From the NCBI GenBank assembly GCA_038049695.1, contig CP142452.1, forward strand, positions 52,844,501 to 52,908,500: a stretch of 64,000 nucleotides of DNA, given 5' to 3'. A program made the translations under genes and the position numbers. This DNA is from Cinnamomum chago (lineage: Eukaryota; Streptophyta; Magnoliopsida; Laurales; Lauraceae). The notes under the pieces are model-generated. The model had not been told where the DNA came from and searched no databases. It saw nothing but the letters and a program-made list of their open reading frames with translations. This document shows, in pieces, positions 25,432 to 37,008 of this stretch (within the stretch, counting starts at the first letter, position 1; each line of letters starts with the position of its first letter).

Positions 25432-26513
25432 AGAAGCCTTTTGTTTATAGATTCTTTTAAACTTGGTTTGACTTGTTTAATCTTTTTAGAATCTATCTTT
25501 GGAGACAACATTTTAATAGATTTACCTTGTTTAGTCTTTTTGGAGTCTTTCTTGATTTTTAGTGTCTTACCCTTCATAGATTTAGATTCTACCTTTTTGG
25601 GTTCAAGGAGGGGTTTAGACACATGGCTTCTTCTTAGTTTGCACTCAAATTTGAAATGTCCTACTTTACCACAATAATGACATTTAGTTTTGGACATTGG
25701 AGAAAGAGTGCTAGAGAAAAAGGACTCACCTTTCACAAAAGTGTTGGTGAATTTAGGGTCATATGACATATTCCTATTAAATCCAAGACCCGTCCTATCT
25801 CCATGAGGTTTACCCAATTTAAATAATTTTTCAAGTCTTTCTTCACTTTGGGTAAACTTGCACTCATACTTTTGTTTATAAACTTCAAGTTGAGTGACTT
25901 TGGTTATAAAGATTGAATTTTCATTTTTGACTTGTGAAAGTTCATTTTCAATTTCCTTATATCTGCTTAGCTCTTCATTGGCAAGTTTTAATTCAAGTTT
26001 TAGTTCATTAACAACATTAGATCCAAGTTCTTTGGTTTTTAACTTACTTTTAATCAACTTGGCTTCTAAATTGCTAAAGTCTTTGTCTTGCATTTTTATT
26101 TGATCTCTTAGATTTAAATTTTCCTTATTGACATTATCATAATCCATCTTTAATTCTTTTAGTTCATCTTGAATGTTAGATAGGTTATTTAAAGAGATCA
26201 TGAACTTAGATTCTAAACAATTAATGACTTCTTCTTTCTCTCTAAGTTCATCTTTAGAAGAGACTAGTTCTTTGTTTAGTCTTTTAGATTCTTCTCTTAA
26301 CTTTTTGTTTTTCTTTTCAGTCTTTAAGGATAATTCATATAATTCCTCAAAGGCTTGTTGAAGATCTTCTTCATTTTCATTAAAATCTTCTTCTTTTATG
26401 TCACATTGAGATTCATTAGATTGAGGGTTTGAATCTCCAATAGAAGGAAGAATGAGGGGTCTAGAAGAATCTACAAAGTCTAGCATAGTGGAGTCCATTC
26501 TAATGATTTTCAT
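25410..26513 (-). CDS. Gag-like protein: coiled coil plus CCHC zinc knuckle, C-terminus cut by insertion
   Basis: A 367-codon ORF starting about 90 bp after the primer-binding site. Residues about 1-45 are acidic and Ser-rich. Residues about 45-215 are a long Lys/Glu/Leu coiled coil. Residues about 278-291 form a perfect CCHC knuckle (CHYCGKVGHFKFEC), and the rest is very Lys-rich. The block TQSEERLEKLFKLG followed by TGLGFN is typical of SIRE-type copia gag. Such proteins package retrotransposon RNA. The usual N-terminal capsid-like (UBN2) domain is absent. The last six codons (DEHIYV and stop) come from the palindromic insertion; the original ORF continued into 21548-21213. No frameshift precedes the insertion, so the gene was probably intact when disrupted. 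The second Met (residue 6) is an equally possible start. Confidence 0.8.
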   Translation of the reverse strand: MKIIRMDSTMLDFVDSSRPLILPSIGDSNPQSNESQCDIKEEDFNENEEDLQQAFEELYELSLKTEKKNKKLREESKRLNKELVSSKDELREKEEVINCLESKFMISLNNLSNIQDELKELKMDYDNVNKENLNLRDQIKMQDKDFSNLEAKLIKSKLKTKELGSNVVNELKLELKLANEELSRYKEIENELSQVKNENSIFITKVTQLEVYKQKYECKFTQSEERLEKLFKLGKPHGDRTGLGFNRNMSYDPKFTNTFVKGESFFSSTLSPMSKTKCHYCGKVGHFKFECKLRRSHVSKPLLEPKKVESKSMKGKTLKIKKDSKKTKQGKSIKMLSPKIDSKKIKQVKPSLKESINKRLLDEHIYV

Positions 26514-26613
26514 ACAAACACAACTCTAGGGTTTTGACTCTAGGTTTTTACACCTAATCAAGAGTTCCAAACACTTGATCCTATAAGATAGAGCACGAGA
26601 CTCTGATACCAAT

Positions 26614-28340
26614 TGAAAGTCCTGAGGATCCTAACCCTAGAGGGGGGGTGAATAGGGTGTGCTACAACAATGACCAATTTAGATAAATTTAAATTCTTAA
26701 CAAAAACTAGTCACATGTGATGATTAACCATACAATATGCGGAAGCTAATATAAACAATCACCACAAAAGCAAGCACCACAACACTAAGGTTTATAGTGG
26801 TTCGGCCTCAATGCCTACGTCCACTACCGGCTTGTGATCCAATCACCCCACCGGATTTCCACTATTTATTCTTTTTACTAGGCTAAGCAATAACCCTTAC
26901 AATGTTGTTTTTCTAGGCTAAACAACAACCTCTCAATGTGCTTTTCTAGGCTAAGCAATAACCTTTACAAAATGCTTTTCTTAGGCTAAGCAATAACCTT
27001 TACAATATGCTTTTCTTAGGCTAAGCAATAACCTTTACAAATAAAGATTTCTCTAAGAAGGTGTCTTCACAAAAGAACACTCTAAGAGATACAAATTAAG
27101 CACATATAAATTGCCTCTAAATAGGCTAATGTGAAAGTGTAATACAAATTACAAACATACACCAAAACAAGCTAAAGTGTGTGCACAAATGTATGAATGC
27201 TTTTCTTCAATCAATTTCAACAATGAAGCTCTTAAATGAATGCATGATGCATTTTAAAATCAAAGCTTATAAAATGATGATTGAAGATAAAACTAATCAC
27301 ATAAAAGATTCAAACAACTTTGAAGAAATGAAACAAACAAGTTGTATGAAAGTTAAAGTCTAAGAACACATGTGATTAGGATAAGAGAGTTTGCAAACCA
27401 AACTAATTTACCAAAGATGATATTGAGTTTGCAACACAACTCTAGAAATCATGCATAAATGAAAATACAAAGATTTAAGCATGCATGGATTTCATTTTAA
27501 TGGAAATCAAAATACAAGTAAAGTGTACCTTTTTAAAACTCAAGTATTTGATTTCCAAATAGCCCTCTAGTCTTTCCAACTTCTTCCCCTTTCTTTGGCT
27601 CCAATATAGTCTCAAAAGTTCATGGTTCAAGCCCTAAAAAAGGTTGGAAATGAATGGACTTTATACAAGAAAACAGTCCAACGGCTAGTCCTCGGTCGAC
27701 CTGGAAACAGGTCTCGGTCAACCGGGATCACACAACGGTCGGAAATCTGACCGTTGGGGCTCCAGGGGCCCAGTTGGCCTGCAGTGTTCCCGGTCGACCA
27801 GGACCTCTGGGCCGGTCGACCGACGACACTGTCGGACCACCCCCTGGGACCAAAAAATCCATATTTTGCATAATTGAAGGTATTTCTTTGAGGGGATTTT
27901 TGGGCCACTAAACCAAGCTTGGTAACATGTTTTAAATCAAACGAAGATGTTCAAAAACATGAAACACACAAAGCCTAAATTGATTCGAAACTTTAAATCC
28001 AAAGGCTAGCTTGATTTCTAAAAACTCTTTTCATATGAAAATGCATACAAAGAAGATTCTGAAAGTGATGAATGTATGCAAGGCACAAACCTAAATTCTC
28101 AATATGATTTCTCAAAAGTAATGCACAAAGAATTAGGTTTTCAAAAGAGTTTGAATTCTAAAACCAATGCATCCAAGTTTAGAAACAAAACATGCATAAA
28201 ACAAGATTTCTTCAAGTCTAAAACCAATGCATGTAAAAATCAAGATTTCAAGATATTTTAAATCAATGCAAGTGTGTGTAAATCAAATGATGCTAAAGTA
28301 AAAATGCATCCATCAAATTGCAAATACAAAATTCCTAACA
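26614..28340 (-). repeat. 5' LTR of the GAG-only family-A element
   Basis: 1727 bp, near-identical to the 17048 LTR. The minus-strand promoter has MSA motif 27677-27687, then TATAAAG (complement of 27659-27665). Several of its differences from the 3' LTR are C-to-T or G-to-A changes inside or beside the GGTCGACC palindromes (near 27719, 27797 and 27833), as expected from decay of methylated cytosines. Confidence 0.9.
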
Positions 28341-29148
28341 GGTGATGCATCCAAAACAATAAATCAATTCAAAAACATATACATATTAAGGACACAACAA
28401 ATCATAGTTTATCATGCTAGAAAAGATTTACCAATAATTAATGCAAAGCATGAAAACATATGATTAAGAAAAGTAAAGCTTACTTAGTGATTTAACTCAA
28501 TGGAACCAAGCTTTAACTTTCCAAATGACCCCTTTCATCCCTTAGTTCATTCCCCTTTGATTGGCCTCAAAACATCTCAAGGAGGGCCTCTTAGTTGCTC
28601 ACTTTTTCAAAGGAATGAACTTGTATTTATACTCAAAAATTGGCCAACGGCTAGTCCCCGGTCGACCTGGACCCTTGCCCGGTCGACCAGGTGCACAACG
28701 GTCATAAATATAGCCATTTGAAAAACTATTTTTAGCGGGGGCCAGAGACTGCCGGTAAAAGTGGTTTGGCCACCGGTATAAGTCCTGTTTTCCCAAAAAT
28801 GTGTTTTTAAAAGTAATTTTCTTGTGGGGACTTTAGGCCATGGAATCAAGCATGGAAACATGATTTAAATCAAACTAAGAGGTTTAAAAACATGAAACAT
28901 AAAAAGACTAAAAAGATTTGAAAGATTTAAAACATAGGCTAGCTTGATTTATAAAACTTCTTTTCAAATTAGATTGTATCCAAGTTTAAAATCAAAACAT
29001 GCATAAATCAATATTTCTACAAGTTTAAAAACCAATGCATGTGTAAATCAATATTTCAAGATTTTCTAAATCAATACATGTGTGAAAATTCGAATGATTC
29101 TAAAATGATAATGCATCCATCAAATTCCAATACACAAAATCCCTAACA

Positions 29149-29262
29149 AGGTCTTGGAGCAATCAATCACCTCAGCAAGAATGCTTTTTGATTTTAAAAC
29201 ATCCATCAATTTCTTGCATCATGACATAATTAGGCACAATGAAAAATTAGTTGGGTCCCATG
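29149..29262. other. No recognisable feature
   Basis: Short AT-rich segment between the split A LTR and the solo LTR beginning at 29268. It was originally continuous with 40391-40397 and 42186 onward. Confidence 0.5.
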
Positions 29263-29510
29263 CATGATGTCACGTCCCAAAAAATACAATCATGGGATAA
29301 CGTGAAAAATAAGAATAAATATTTATTTTCCTGTGTTTAATACAACACAAGCTTCCAAAAGTGGACCCACATATTGCAAACCGTGGTGAGTCAAAATAAA
29401 TTTCATTAAATTCAACGGAAGTGTTATTCAAATGGTATCCAAGGTTCATAATTAAGATCCAACACCATCATCAGATGAAGAAATAATAATTAAACACTAC
29501 ACCAAACCTG

Positions 29511-29970
29511 GTCTTTTACGGCACGCGTTTTGCGCCATAAACTAAGTTTCACGGCGCAAAGTATCGTGCCGTAAAAGCTCCAGCCGTAAAAGGATATGTG
29601 TATTAACAACGCGCATTTGCAGGCCGTAACATACTCAAATGCACGCCGTAAGTGAAGCATGCTATGACTTTCAGAACATATTCACGACGCTAAACGAATG
29701 CCGTTAATGAAGGTCTTTTACGACGCGCTGGGAGGGCCGTTAAAGAGTTGGTTACTTTTAGCTTACGACGCACATGACACGCCATGAAAACGTATTAGAA
29801 TATGTAATAATGACGTGCACGCGCAGGCCGTAAATTAATTTTGTAAATCGTTGTTACGGCGTGTAGGCGTAGGCCGTAAATGGGTTTCTAGAACGAATTT
29901 ACGACGTGCAAAGAGGGCCGCAAAAGGATTAGAAAGATCTAATATACGGCGTGCATCGCTCGCCGTGATT
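29511..29970. repeat. Left subterminal repeat array of the CACTA element
   Basis: About nine units of the form TTTACG(A/G)CG(T/C)GC ... GCCGTAAA, spaced about 50 bp, each an imperfect inverted repeat. Such arrays bind the CACTA TNPA-type protein in known elements. Confidence 0.85.
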
Positions 29971-30431
29971 GTGTTTTTTTTTTAAACAAAAAAATTGAAT
30001 GTAAACCATTAATATCCTATTAAATTGAAACTAATTCAACCAATACAAAACAGTTGTGCCCATACATGAATGAAATCTATTAAACTTTGTAGTTCTCTTT
30101 CAACCTAAAGTGAAGAAACGAAATCAATATTTCAACATATCAATGTTACCAATACAATTTTAGAAACAAAAGCCTTAGTATTTGTTCTTATTACAACAAA
30201 AGTGAACCACAAAAAAAAAAAGAAAAAAAAACTCCCGAGAAAGATACCCATGAAGCTAGAACTAAAATTGTGTCCTTCCAATAGTTATCAGCAAAATCTT
30301 TACAAACAAACAAAATTTGACAGAATCGTTAATGCAATATTAGGTAGCACATAACTTCACCACCCCAAATAATTTTTAAATGTTAAAAGAGATGTAGTAG
30401 TAGTGAGCCATGCCATGCCATCTCCATCACC

Positions 30432-30432
<1 letters not shown>

Positions 30433-30464
<32 letters not shown>
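30433..30464. repeat. (AG)n microsatellite
   Basis: About 16 AG units inside the CACTA element. Confidence 0.9.
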
Positions 30465-30467
<3 letters not shown>

Positions 30468-30787
30468 ATGTCATTCAATACATCATGGATGTGGTGAACG
30501 AATTTGAGTGTGCACCATTCAATCAAATAGTTGATTTCCCACACTAGAAGACATTCCACACAAAACAAACAAAAAGGAATAAAGATAACATTAATATACG
30601 TACACAAAGTAAGCAAATTAACAAGTTTTTAGTATAGAGTTGGTGACTTGGTGTAGCAGTTAGGAAGAATATGCAGAGTCATGTAGATGCGAAAGGGTAG
30701 CAAATCCTTGCCCTGCTTTCCTAGCAATGTCAAAACCATGGAGACCATTTTGCGGAGAATTGTTGTATAGTAGAAGACCAGACATTT

Positions 30788-32773
30788 TTTGGTGATTCCA
30801 GTCGGTTCAAGCCAACACAAACAAAGTTACCAGAAAAGGTCTCCCAAATATCATCTTTCCGCCGACTATCATTTTCTGGTCTTAGTAGTTCATCTTCCAT
30901 GCGAATTACTGAGGACCTGGCACACTCTTTTGGGCCAGGTCTGTATGCCTTCCACTTGAATGGGCTAAGAGCAATAGCTAAGAACTTCTCCAGTAATTTC
31001 TTACTAGGTGAGGGAGGGTTTGGGACAGTGCACAAAGGCTACATCAATGATTAGTTACTGCGAGGATTGAAAGCTCAAGCAGTTGTTGTTAAGCTTCTTA
31101 ACAATGATGGTCTTCAGGGGCACCGCGAATGGCTGGTAATTAACTTTCTTTCTTTCCGTGAGGAGATAATTGTTACCAAGAAAATGCAAGGGACGTAGGT
31201 CTTGTTGATTGAACACTCGCAATAACCATGAACAATAGTAACTTGACACTATTATCTATGTTCTAGTAAAGAGAAATGATCCATTTACAACTCCTATTTG
31301 CTGTATCATGATGCCACAAATCATATTTTTCTTGATTCTTTATTTGCAAGTTGTAGGTGGTTATCAAGTAAATAGAGAGCACCATATGCTCATAGTCATA
31401 CTCCATACTATATGTTTATAAACACTGTCAGTATTGACAACTAGTGATTCCCCTGCATAATAACTCGGATGTGAAATTGCATACATTTGTTGATCTAATC
31501 TCATTGCCTGAAGGCTGAGGTAATCTTCCTGGGGCAGTTCAGACACCCAAATTTAGTGAAGTTGATTGGCTACTGCTGTGAGGAAGAAGAGTGGCTTCTT
31601 GTCTATGAGTTTATGCCTCGTGGAAGCTTAGAAAATCATCTATTCAAAAGTAAGCACAAGCATTTCACTAATCACCTACGAAGGTCTTACCGAAATCCAT
31701 TTTTTATCTAATTTCTCATTGAAGAATGCTAAATTGTATTGATCTTGCTTTGTGTGGTTGCTTATTACAGGAATCTCACTATCCTTGACATGGGAGACTA
31801 GGTTGAAGATTTCCATTGGAGCAGCTGAGGGTCTTGCCTTCTTGCATGGTGCTGATACACCAATTATATACCGTGACTTCAAGACGTCCAACATCCTGCT
31901 TGATTCTGTTGGTAATTTAAATTCACTCAATCTTCTATTAGTTAGGCTTGGATCCTTTTCTTTTCTTTTTTTGTAATACCATTTCACAATTAGACCTCCA
32001 AGGCTCTGCATTCTTAGACAAAAGTTATTTTAGATCTTTCAACAAGATAAATTCCTATATTTAGTTACCTGAATATGTCAAGACAGGTAATGGCTTCCAC
32101 CATTTAGAGATAAATCTTACTTTAGGGACAAAGTCAAGCTATATGGGTTCATCTAACAAGCATCAGGAGGGTAATTGGCTCTCTAACACCATCTATTATA
32201 TAATCCATCAAATGTCCAACATGCAGAGGAGGGATTAACTAATATTATCCATGAATCATCTTAATTTATGCCGATTTCATTCATCAATAATGTGTTTCTT
32301 TCATTGAAAAAAATAAAGAACTTTTTAAATTGTGCAGGCAATTGACAACTAAAAGCGATGTTTATAGCTTTGGAGTTGTATTGCTGGAATTGTTAACAGG
32401 AAGAAGATTAACAGACAAATCAAGGCCTAAGAGCGAGCATTGGGCAAAGGCCTACTCAACAAGTAGTCAGGAATTGCGTTCCATCATGGACCCAAAACTT
32501 GTCAGCGAGTATTCAGTCAAGGGGGTTCGAGAGGTTGCCTCTCTGGCCTTACAATGCGTGAGCTCAAACCCAAAAGAGCAGCCACAGATGCCAGTCATTG
32601 TCTAGACTCTTGAAGGTCTTCAACACTTAAAAGATATGCCAGGGAACTCAGATGCATGGCCTGTGACTCCAAGATCGGCCAGGAATGGTGTTAGTGTCAA
32701 AGGTAGGAGGCATATTAATGAAGGTGGTCAGTGTAAGACCTCGGCCACTGTTCAAACTACCAGGGTAAACTGA
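30788..32773 (+). pseudogene. RLCK-VII (RIPK/PBL-like) protein kinase fragment captured by CACTA
   Basis: Exon-like blocks with GT/AG borders: 30788-31135 (Ser-rich leader, then the glycine loop GEGGFGTVHKGY and the lysine block AVVVKLL), 31514-31649 ([26 protein letters not shown]), 31771-31911 ([21 protein letters not shown] and catalytic loop [13 protein letters not shown]) and 32338-32605 (TTKSDVYSFGVVLLELLTG to subdomain XI). These match plant receptor-like cytoplasmic kinases of subfamily VII, which signal beneath immune receptors. The exon carrying DFG and the activation segment is missing, TAG at 31052 interrupts the first block, and TAG at 32603 precedes a still recognisable tail to 32773. 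The copy cannot make an active kinase. It retains introns, so capture was from genomic DNA rather than mRNA. Confidence 0.85.
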
Positions 32774-33801
32774 ACATCCTCTCAAAGAATGCATTGGAAG
32801 ATGTGAAGGATTGTAAATTGAAGGCATATACAAAGGCAAAACAGAGGAAAATCTCTTGCATGTGCGTGTTTTAAGTATAAAGTATGGACGTAAGAGTGTG
32901 TTTTGGAAGATGCTAGTAAAGATGCGACATTTTATAATATGAAAACCTTTCTCTGTGCTAAACTACTGTTCTTTCTCTCTCATACCCTGTTCTTCTTTAT
33001 GCATCAGCTAGGGATAGTGGTTTCACATCGCCATCTGATGAACCCTGTCACAGATTGACCACCTAAAAGGTGGTACTCACCATTGATCAAAATTAATGGA
33101 CTCTTGCTCACTGAAAGTGAATTGATGGTGATTCTTGATTTCGCCATTGCTCCGTCTTCATAACCATAGCCTTATCCCGTCAATCTGGGTTAGTCAAAAG
33201 ACATCCCTAATCCGAATACACTTGGATTGCTACAAGGATCCCTACTCCCTAGTCCTAACAGGAAAGGACTCTTCCTACAGCTGATGAAGTCTTCCAGAAA
33301 AACCCCATTATTGTCTATATAGTCTCTCTTGTGATGATATCTTTCATGCTCTGTATTCATGAATATAGACATAATATACAAATTCCTTTTAACAATAATG
33401 ATCACACGAGGTTAGTCTTCACTAAATACAACCAACAGTCCAATACAGATGATCTGACCCTATTTTTTCTTGGAGGAAAACTTATTCGTAACCTGATTAC
33501 AGGGACATAACCTCTATGGAGGCATAATTGTTTTATTTGTAGACAAGACAGTTGTTCAGTGGACAAATATTAGGGACTAGAAGAACAAATGCATGTGCTT
33601 GTGATTTGTGGTATGTATCATTCATTTTTTTATTTGTTTTTTTCTTAATGACAATAGTGCTAGTTAATTTCGAATTTTCCTTTAGTTTTTCATATCTAAA
33701 CTTTATGAATGCAAACGTTATAAACTAGTTAACAGAATTTATGTAGGGTACGTAAGAGGGCAACATCATGCAACGTACTAACATGGCTCACGAGAAAGAC
33801 A

Positions 33802-33820
33802 CACTACACCAAACCTCGTA
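33802..33820 (+). repeat. Internal CACTA terminal-repeat copy
   Basis: CACTACACCAAACCTCG lies in the same orientation as the left end at 29495. No partner in opposite orientation other than 37830 was found. It may be the left end of an inner or older CACTA whose subterminal array is lost. Confidence 0.6.
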
Positions 33821-33872
33821 ATTCAGAAAATAATATCACTAGTGACACTATGAGATATGTAATGAATCCTAC

Positions 33873-33962
33873 CTTCAGCTCATCCATTTTCTCACCCAGC
33901 CTCGACATTTGTGCACTGTGGGACTTGGAAACACTGCGTTGATGCTTGCAAATGATGGCAAC
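33873..33962 (-). pseudogene. Single captured exon of plant DNA topoisomerase I
   Basis: The minus strand reads 30 open codons, VAIICKHQRSVSKSHSAQ followed by MSRLGEKMDELK, bordered by TTTGCAG upstream (33963-33969) and GT downstream (33872-33871). This matches the conserved linker-region segment of plant type IB topoisomerase (ANKEVAIICNHQR..SKSH.AQM). The 90-bp length and canonical splice borders show one exon captured with intron flanks. It lies 53 bp downstream of the internal CACTA end at 33820 and is antisense to the kinase fragments. It is too short to work alone but could be spliced into antisense transcripts. Confidence 0.8.
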
Positions 33963-34607
33963 CTGCAAACGAAAAGTAAGATCGTTGCATGGAAGATGGA
34001 ATTATTGGAATGCATTTACAGTACAGAATCCTAATTGCCCACCTAATTAAAGAAAAAGGTGACAATGAAGAAACAACCAAAATGACGAACACCACATGAA
34101 AGAGAATCAAAGTAAACAACTAAAAATCATTTTTCATTCACATTCAAGGTCTAATACACCCAAAAAAGAGCTCTCCAAAAACCAGATTACTTGAGAAACC
34201 CTACACTATGCTCCTTTATCCCTCCAAAAGTTAACCCTCACAAGGGCAAATTTCAAAACAGAATTGAAATGAGCTGAAAACTCCTGCTAACCATGCGTTA
34301 AATGAAGAATAGATTTTGACTTTATGCTACCAAGAAAGGGAAAAATGTTATTTAAGAAAAAATAAAAAAAATTAGAAAAGGAAAATGGAAGGAAAACCTC
34401 AAAGAAAATAAAAGATACAGAGACTAATAGGACATATGGAGTTTTCAGGCGACTATGTGAACAGGGTAACGACATCTCTACGATATCAGTTGATTCATTA
34501 CTGCAATTTTAAGTTACAGATTAAATTAGAGACTTTGTTTTGGTAAAAGAATGGATAGAGATTTGGAGACATCTGATGGGACTAACATTCGGCAACTGTT
34601 TAATTTG

Positions 34608-35467
34608 TAAACTCCCTCACATCTGGTGTAAGAGTGTACATGGGTTGGGTCTGAATTGGGTCCATGGCGCATACAACTGTGAAGAGGATGAAGGGAGATG
34701 TCTCAAATGAGATCGACATACTCAAGCGGATTAGCCACTCCAATGTAATTAGGCTATCTGGGTACTGTTTACATGAAGGGAACACCTATCTAGTCCATGA
34801 ATATGCGTAGAACGGTTCGCTCAGCAATCAGCTTCATGAGCAGAAGCATCAGTCTCGTTGTCTCAGCTGGAAGCAGGTAGTGCAGATTGCTTATGATGTT
34901 TCAGATGGGCTGAATTACCTCCACAACTATGTCAATCCTCAGTACATACACAAGGACTTGAAGAGCAACAACATTCTTTTGGACGGTAATTTCAGAGCCA
35001 AAGTAGTAAATTTTGGCCTGGCAAGAAGCTCTGAAGAGGAAGGAGCTGATGGGGTGCACATAACTAGGCATGTGGTGGGCACTCAGGGGTATATGGCACT
35101 AGAATATCTAGAACATGGGCTTGTAACTCCAAAGCTTGATGTTTTTGCATTGGGCGTGGTAATGTTGGAGCTTCTCTCAGGAATGGTAGTTGCAACATCC
35201 ACTAGTGATGGAGCAGGCAAAGAAGTAGACCAACTCTTGTGGGCATCAAAAGGGACAGTCCTTGAAGAGGAAAATGTGAGGGGGAAGCTGAAAGGCTTCA
35301 TTGATCCTTGTCTGCAGAGAGAATACCCTTTTGAATTGGCCTTCACCATGGCACAACTGGCTATGAAGTGTGTGGCTCATGAACCCAGCTTCCGCCCTTC
35401 CATTGTTGAGGTCTTCATATCTCTTCCCAAGATCCTTTCTTCTTCCTTGGATTGGGATACATTGTGA
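34608..35467 (+). pseudogene. LYK5/LYK4-like LysM receptor kinase domain fragment captured by CACTA
   Basis: The kinase part reads from the degraded glycine-loop region (VYMGWV) and KRMKGDVSNEIDILKRISH through HKDLKSNNILLD, NFGLAR (in place of DFG), GTQGYMALEYL and the FRPS..V block, ending in KILSSSLDWD before TGA 35465. The NFG in place of DFG and the SSLDWD tail point to LYK4/LYK5-type chitin co-receptors, which are pseudokinases. TGA at 34652 and TAG at 34808 lie in the same frame, after which it stays open for 219 codons. The extracellular LysM domains and the membrane segment are absent. The preserved 3' frame suggests recent capture or, less likely, constraint. Confidence 0.85.
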
Positions 35468-35480
35468 AATTCGAAATCTA

Positions 35481-37008
35481 GTTCAGCTGTATTTACTGGC
35501 AGGTAGGGACACCATTGCAGTTGCAGATCATGTGTTCATCTTCTTCTTTGCCTTATTTCATCAACAAAGAAACAAATAAAGAAACAGGCCAAGACCCAAT
35601 ATCTTGTGTGAATTAGTGGGAAATAAAAAAAAGAACTCTTGTAACAAGAGATAGGCATGTCATTGTAATCTAATATTACAATTGGACCTGGACATTAATC
35701 TAGGTAACATTTGCCAAAAAAAAAAAAAAATTCTTACAAATGAAGCTGACCAATTTCAAACGTTAGATTATGGAGCAACATAAATCATTAGCCAAACAAC
35801 AGACGGATGATTACAAAGTACAACCAATAATGCCAGCCCCTGATAGATGGGGGCAAATCTTCTTCTTTGCCTATTACAGTTATACTAATGAATCAGCCCC
35901 AGAGAGTATTTAATCAGGTGATCCGAGAAAAGTTCGTAATCGATCGAACCCCATCGCATCGATTATGGGTTTTGTAATGAAATGGGTCTCTAGATTGTGA
36001 AAGTCCGAGTTGGGTATGCCAGTTTTTACCCACTAAAACAGACCCTAGTTGTCAAATAATGGGGTTCTTTCAAATCAAATCAAATCAAAGCAAAGAAAAA
36101 GAAGAGGAAAAAGAGATAAAGAAAGTATGGGGTTTCTGATGTTGATCTTACTCTGAGAGAAGCGCCGATCAAGATGGGTTGGGAGAAGAGGAGATGATCG
36201 GAAGGAGACGCCTCCCTTCGCGTCGCAGAGTCGCAGCCATCGCCATTGCAGATCAAATCTAATTTGCTGCAGAAACCCTTACCCTTGAAATGCCAAAAGA
36301 GTTGGAAAAACAACAACAGACAAGAATCGATCCTAAAAAATCCAGACACTCAAAATATATCAAACGAAAACGAGAAAGAAGAACAAAATGCTGAATTTCG
36401 GAAATTGAACCTGCATCAAGATCAGATGGAGAGAGTTATAAGGGTCCGTCGGTCACGTTGGCTCTGGAGGTTGAAATTACGGCGACGGAATACATCGGAA
36501 AACCGCCACCAGCACGACAATCTGGTAGGGATTCCCGTCGGAATACCAGAAGTCGTCATTCGATCGCAGGCAGAGAGTATATAAACAAACGAAAAGCAGA
36601 AAAGGATACTTCTTTTCTCCACATTCGGAAAAAACCAGGCCATCAAACACTGACCATCAAACGTGGAGAGAGAGATGAGCAGAGAGAGCGTGGAGAGAGA
36701 GAGAGAGATGAAAGAGAGAAAAGAGGGCTTTTGGAGGAGTGGCGGGAGAGATAGCAGAGAGAGTGCCGATCGAGAGAGAGAGAGCGATGAAAGAGAGAAA
36801 ATAGGGAAAATAGGGCTTTTGAGGGAAGATAGAGCGAGAGTGAGAGAAGAGCAGGGAGCGAGAGAGCAGAGAGAGCGAGAGTGAGATAAGAGCAGAGAGA
36901 GCGAGAATGAGAGAAGTGAACAGAGGAAAGAGGGCTTTTGGAGGGAGAGAGTTACAGGAGCGAAAATGGGGCTTTTGGAGGCGGGAGAGGGAAAAAATAC
37001 GAACATTA
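35481..37008. other. CACTA interior without a supported gene; GA-rich tract
   Basis: After the LYK fragment there is an A-run at 35715-35729, then unassigned sequence, then a (GA)-rich tract (about 36655-36960). The Ser/Leu-rich minus-strand ORF at 36422-37093 and its plus-strand mirrors are products of that tract. Confidence 0.6.

Larger units (their letters stand above)
17048..28340 (-). mobile_element. Family-A GAG-only (TR-GAG-like) LTR retrotransposon, TSD GGTGA
   Basis: A complete element of 11.3 kb flanked by GGTGA at 17043-17047 and 28341-28345. On the minus strand: 5' LTR 28340-26614, primer-binding site ATTGGTATCAGAG (26601-26613, tRNA-Met type), a gag-like ORF (26513 down), a long non-coding section (21212-18782), a polypurine tract (complement of CTCCCCCTTTGC at about 18785-18796) and 3' LTR 18781-17048. 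There is no protease, integrase or reverse transcriptase, so it is non-autonomous. The gag resembles the coiled-coil plus zinc-knuckle part of SIRE-type copia gags. I count about a dozen differences between its two LTRs (under 1%), so insertion is recent. A palindromic element (21549-25431) interrupts gag. Confidence 0.88.
15977..29148 (-). mobile_element. Family-A LTR (old, solo-like), split by the 17048-28340 element
   Basis: The two halves (15977-17047 and 28346-29148) together match the family-A LTR. The left half has the GAAAGTCC start, the AGGGGGGTGAATAGGG segment and a GTGGTTCGGCCTCAATGCC block. The right half has the GGTCGACC palindromes, an MSA-type motif (28643-28653) and the CCCTAACA end. 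The first base (C for T at 15977) and many inner positions are changed, so this is the oldest A copy here. Flanks GGGTT and AGGTC do not form a clear TSD. It contains a CA microsatellite (about 16434-16461). Confidence 0.8.

Noticed and set aside
15972..29153. TSD for the split old A LTR (GGGTT / AGGTC)
   Set aside because: The pentamers do not match; the borders may have mutated.
35481..35730. LYK fragment as a retrocopy with poly(A) tail (A-run at 35715)
   Set aside because: No TSD is seen around a processed copy, the neighbouring kinase retains introns, and A-runs are common here.
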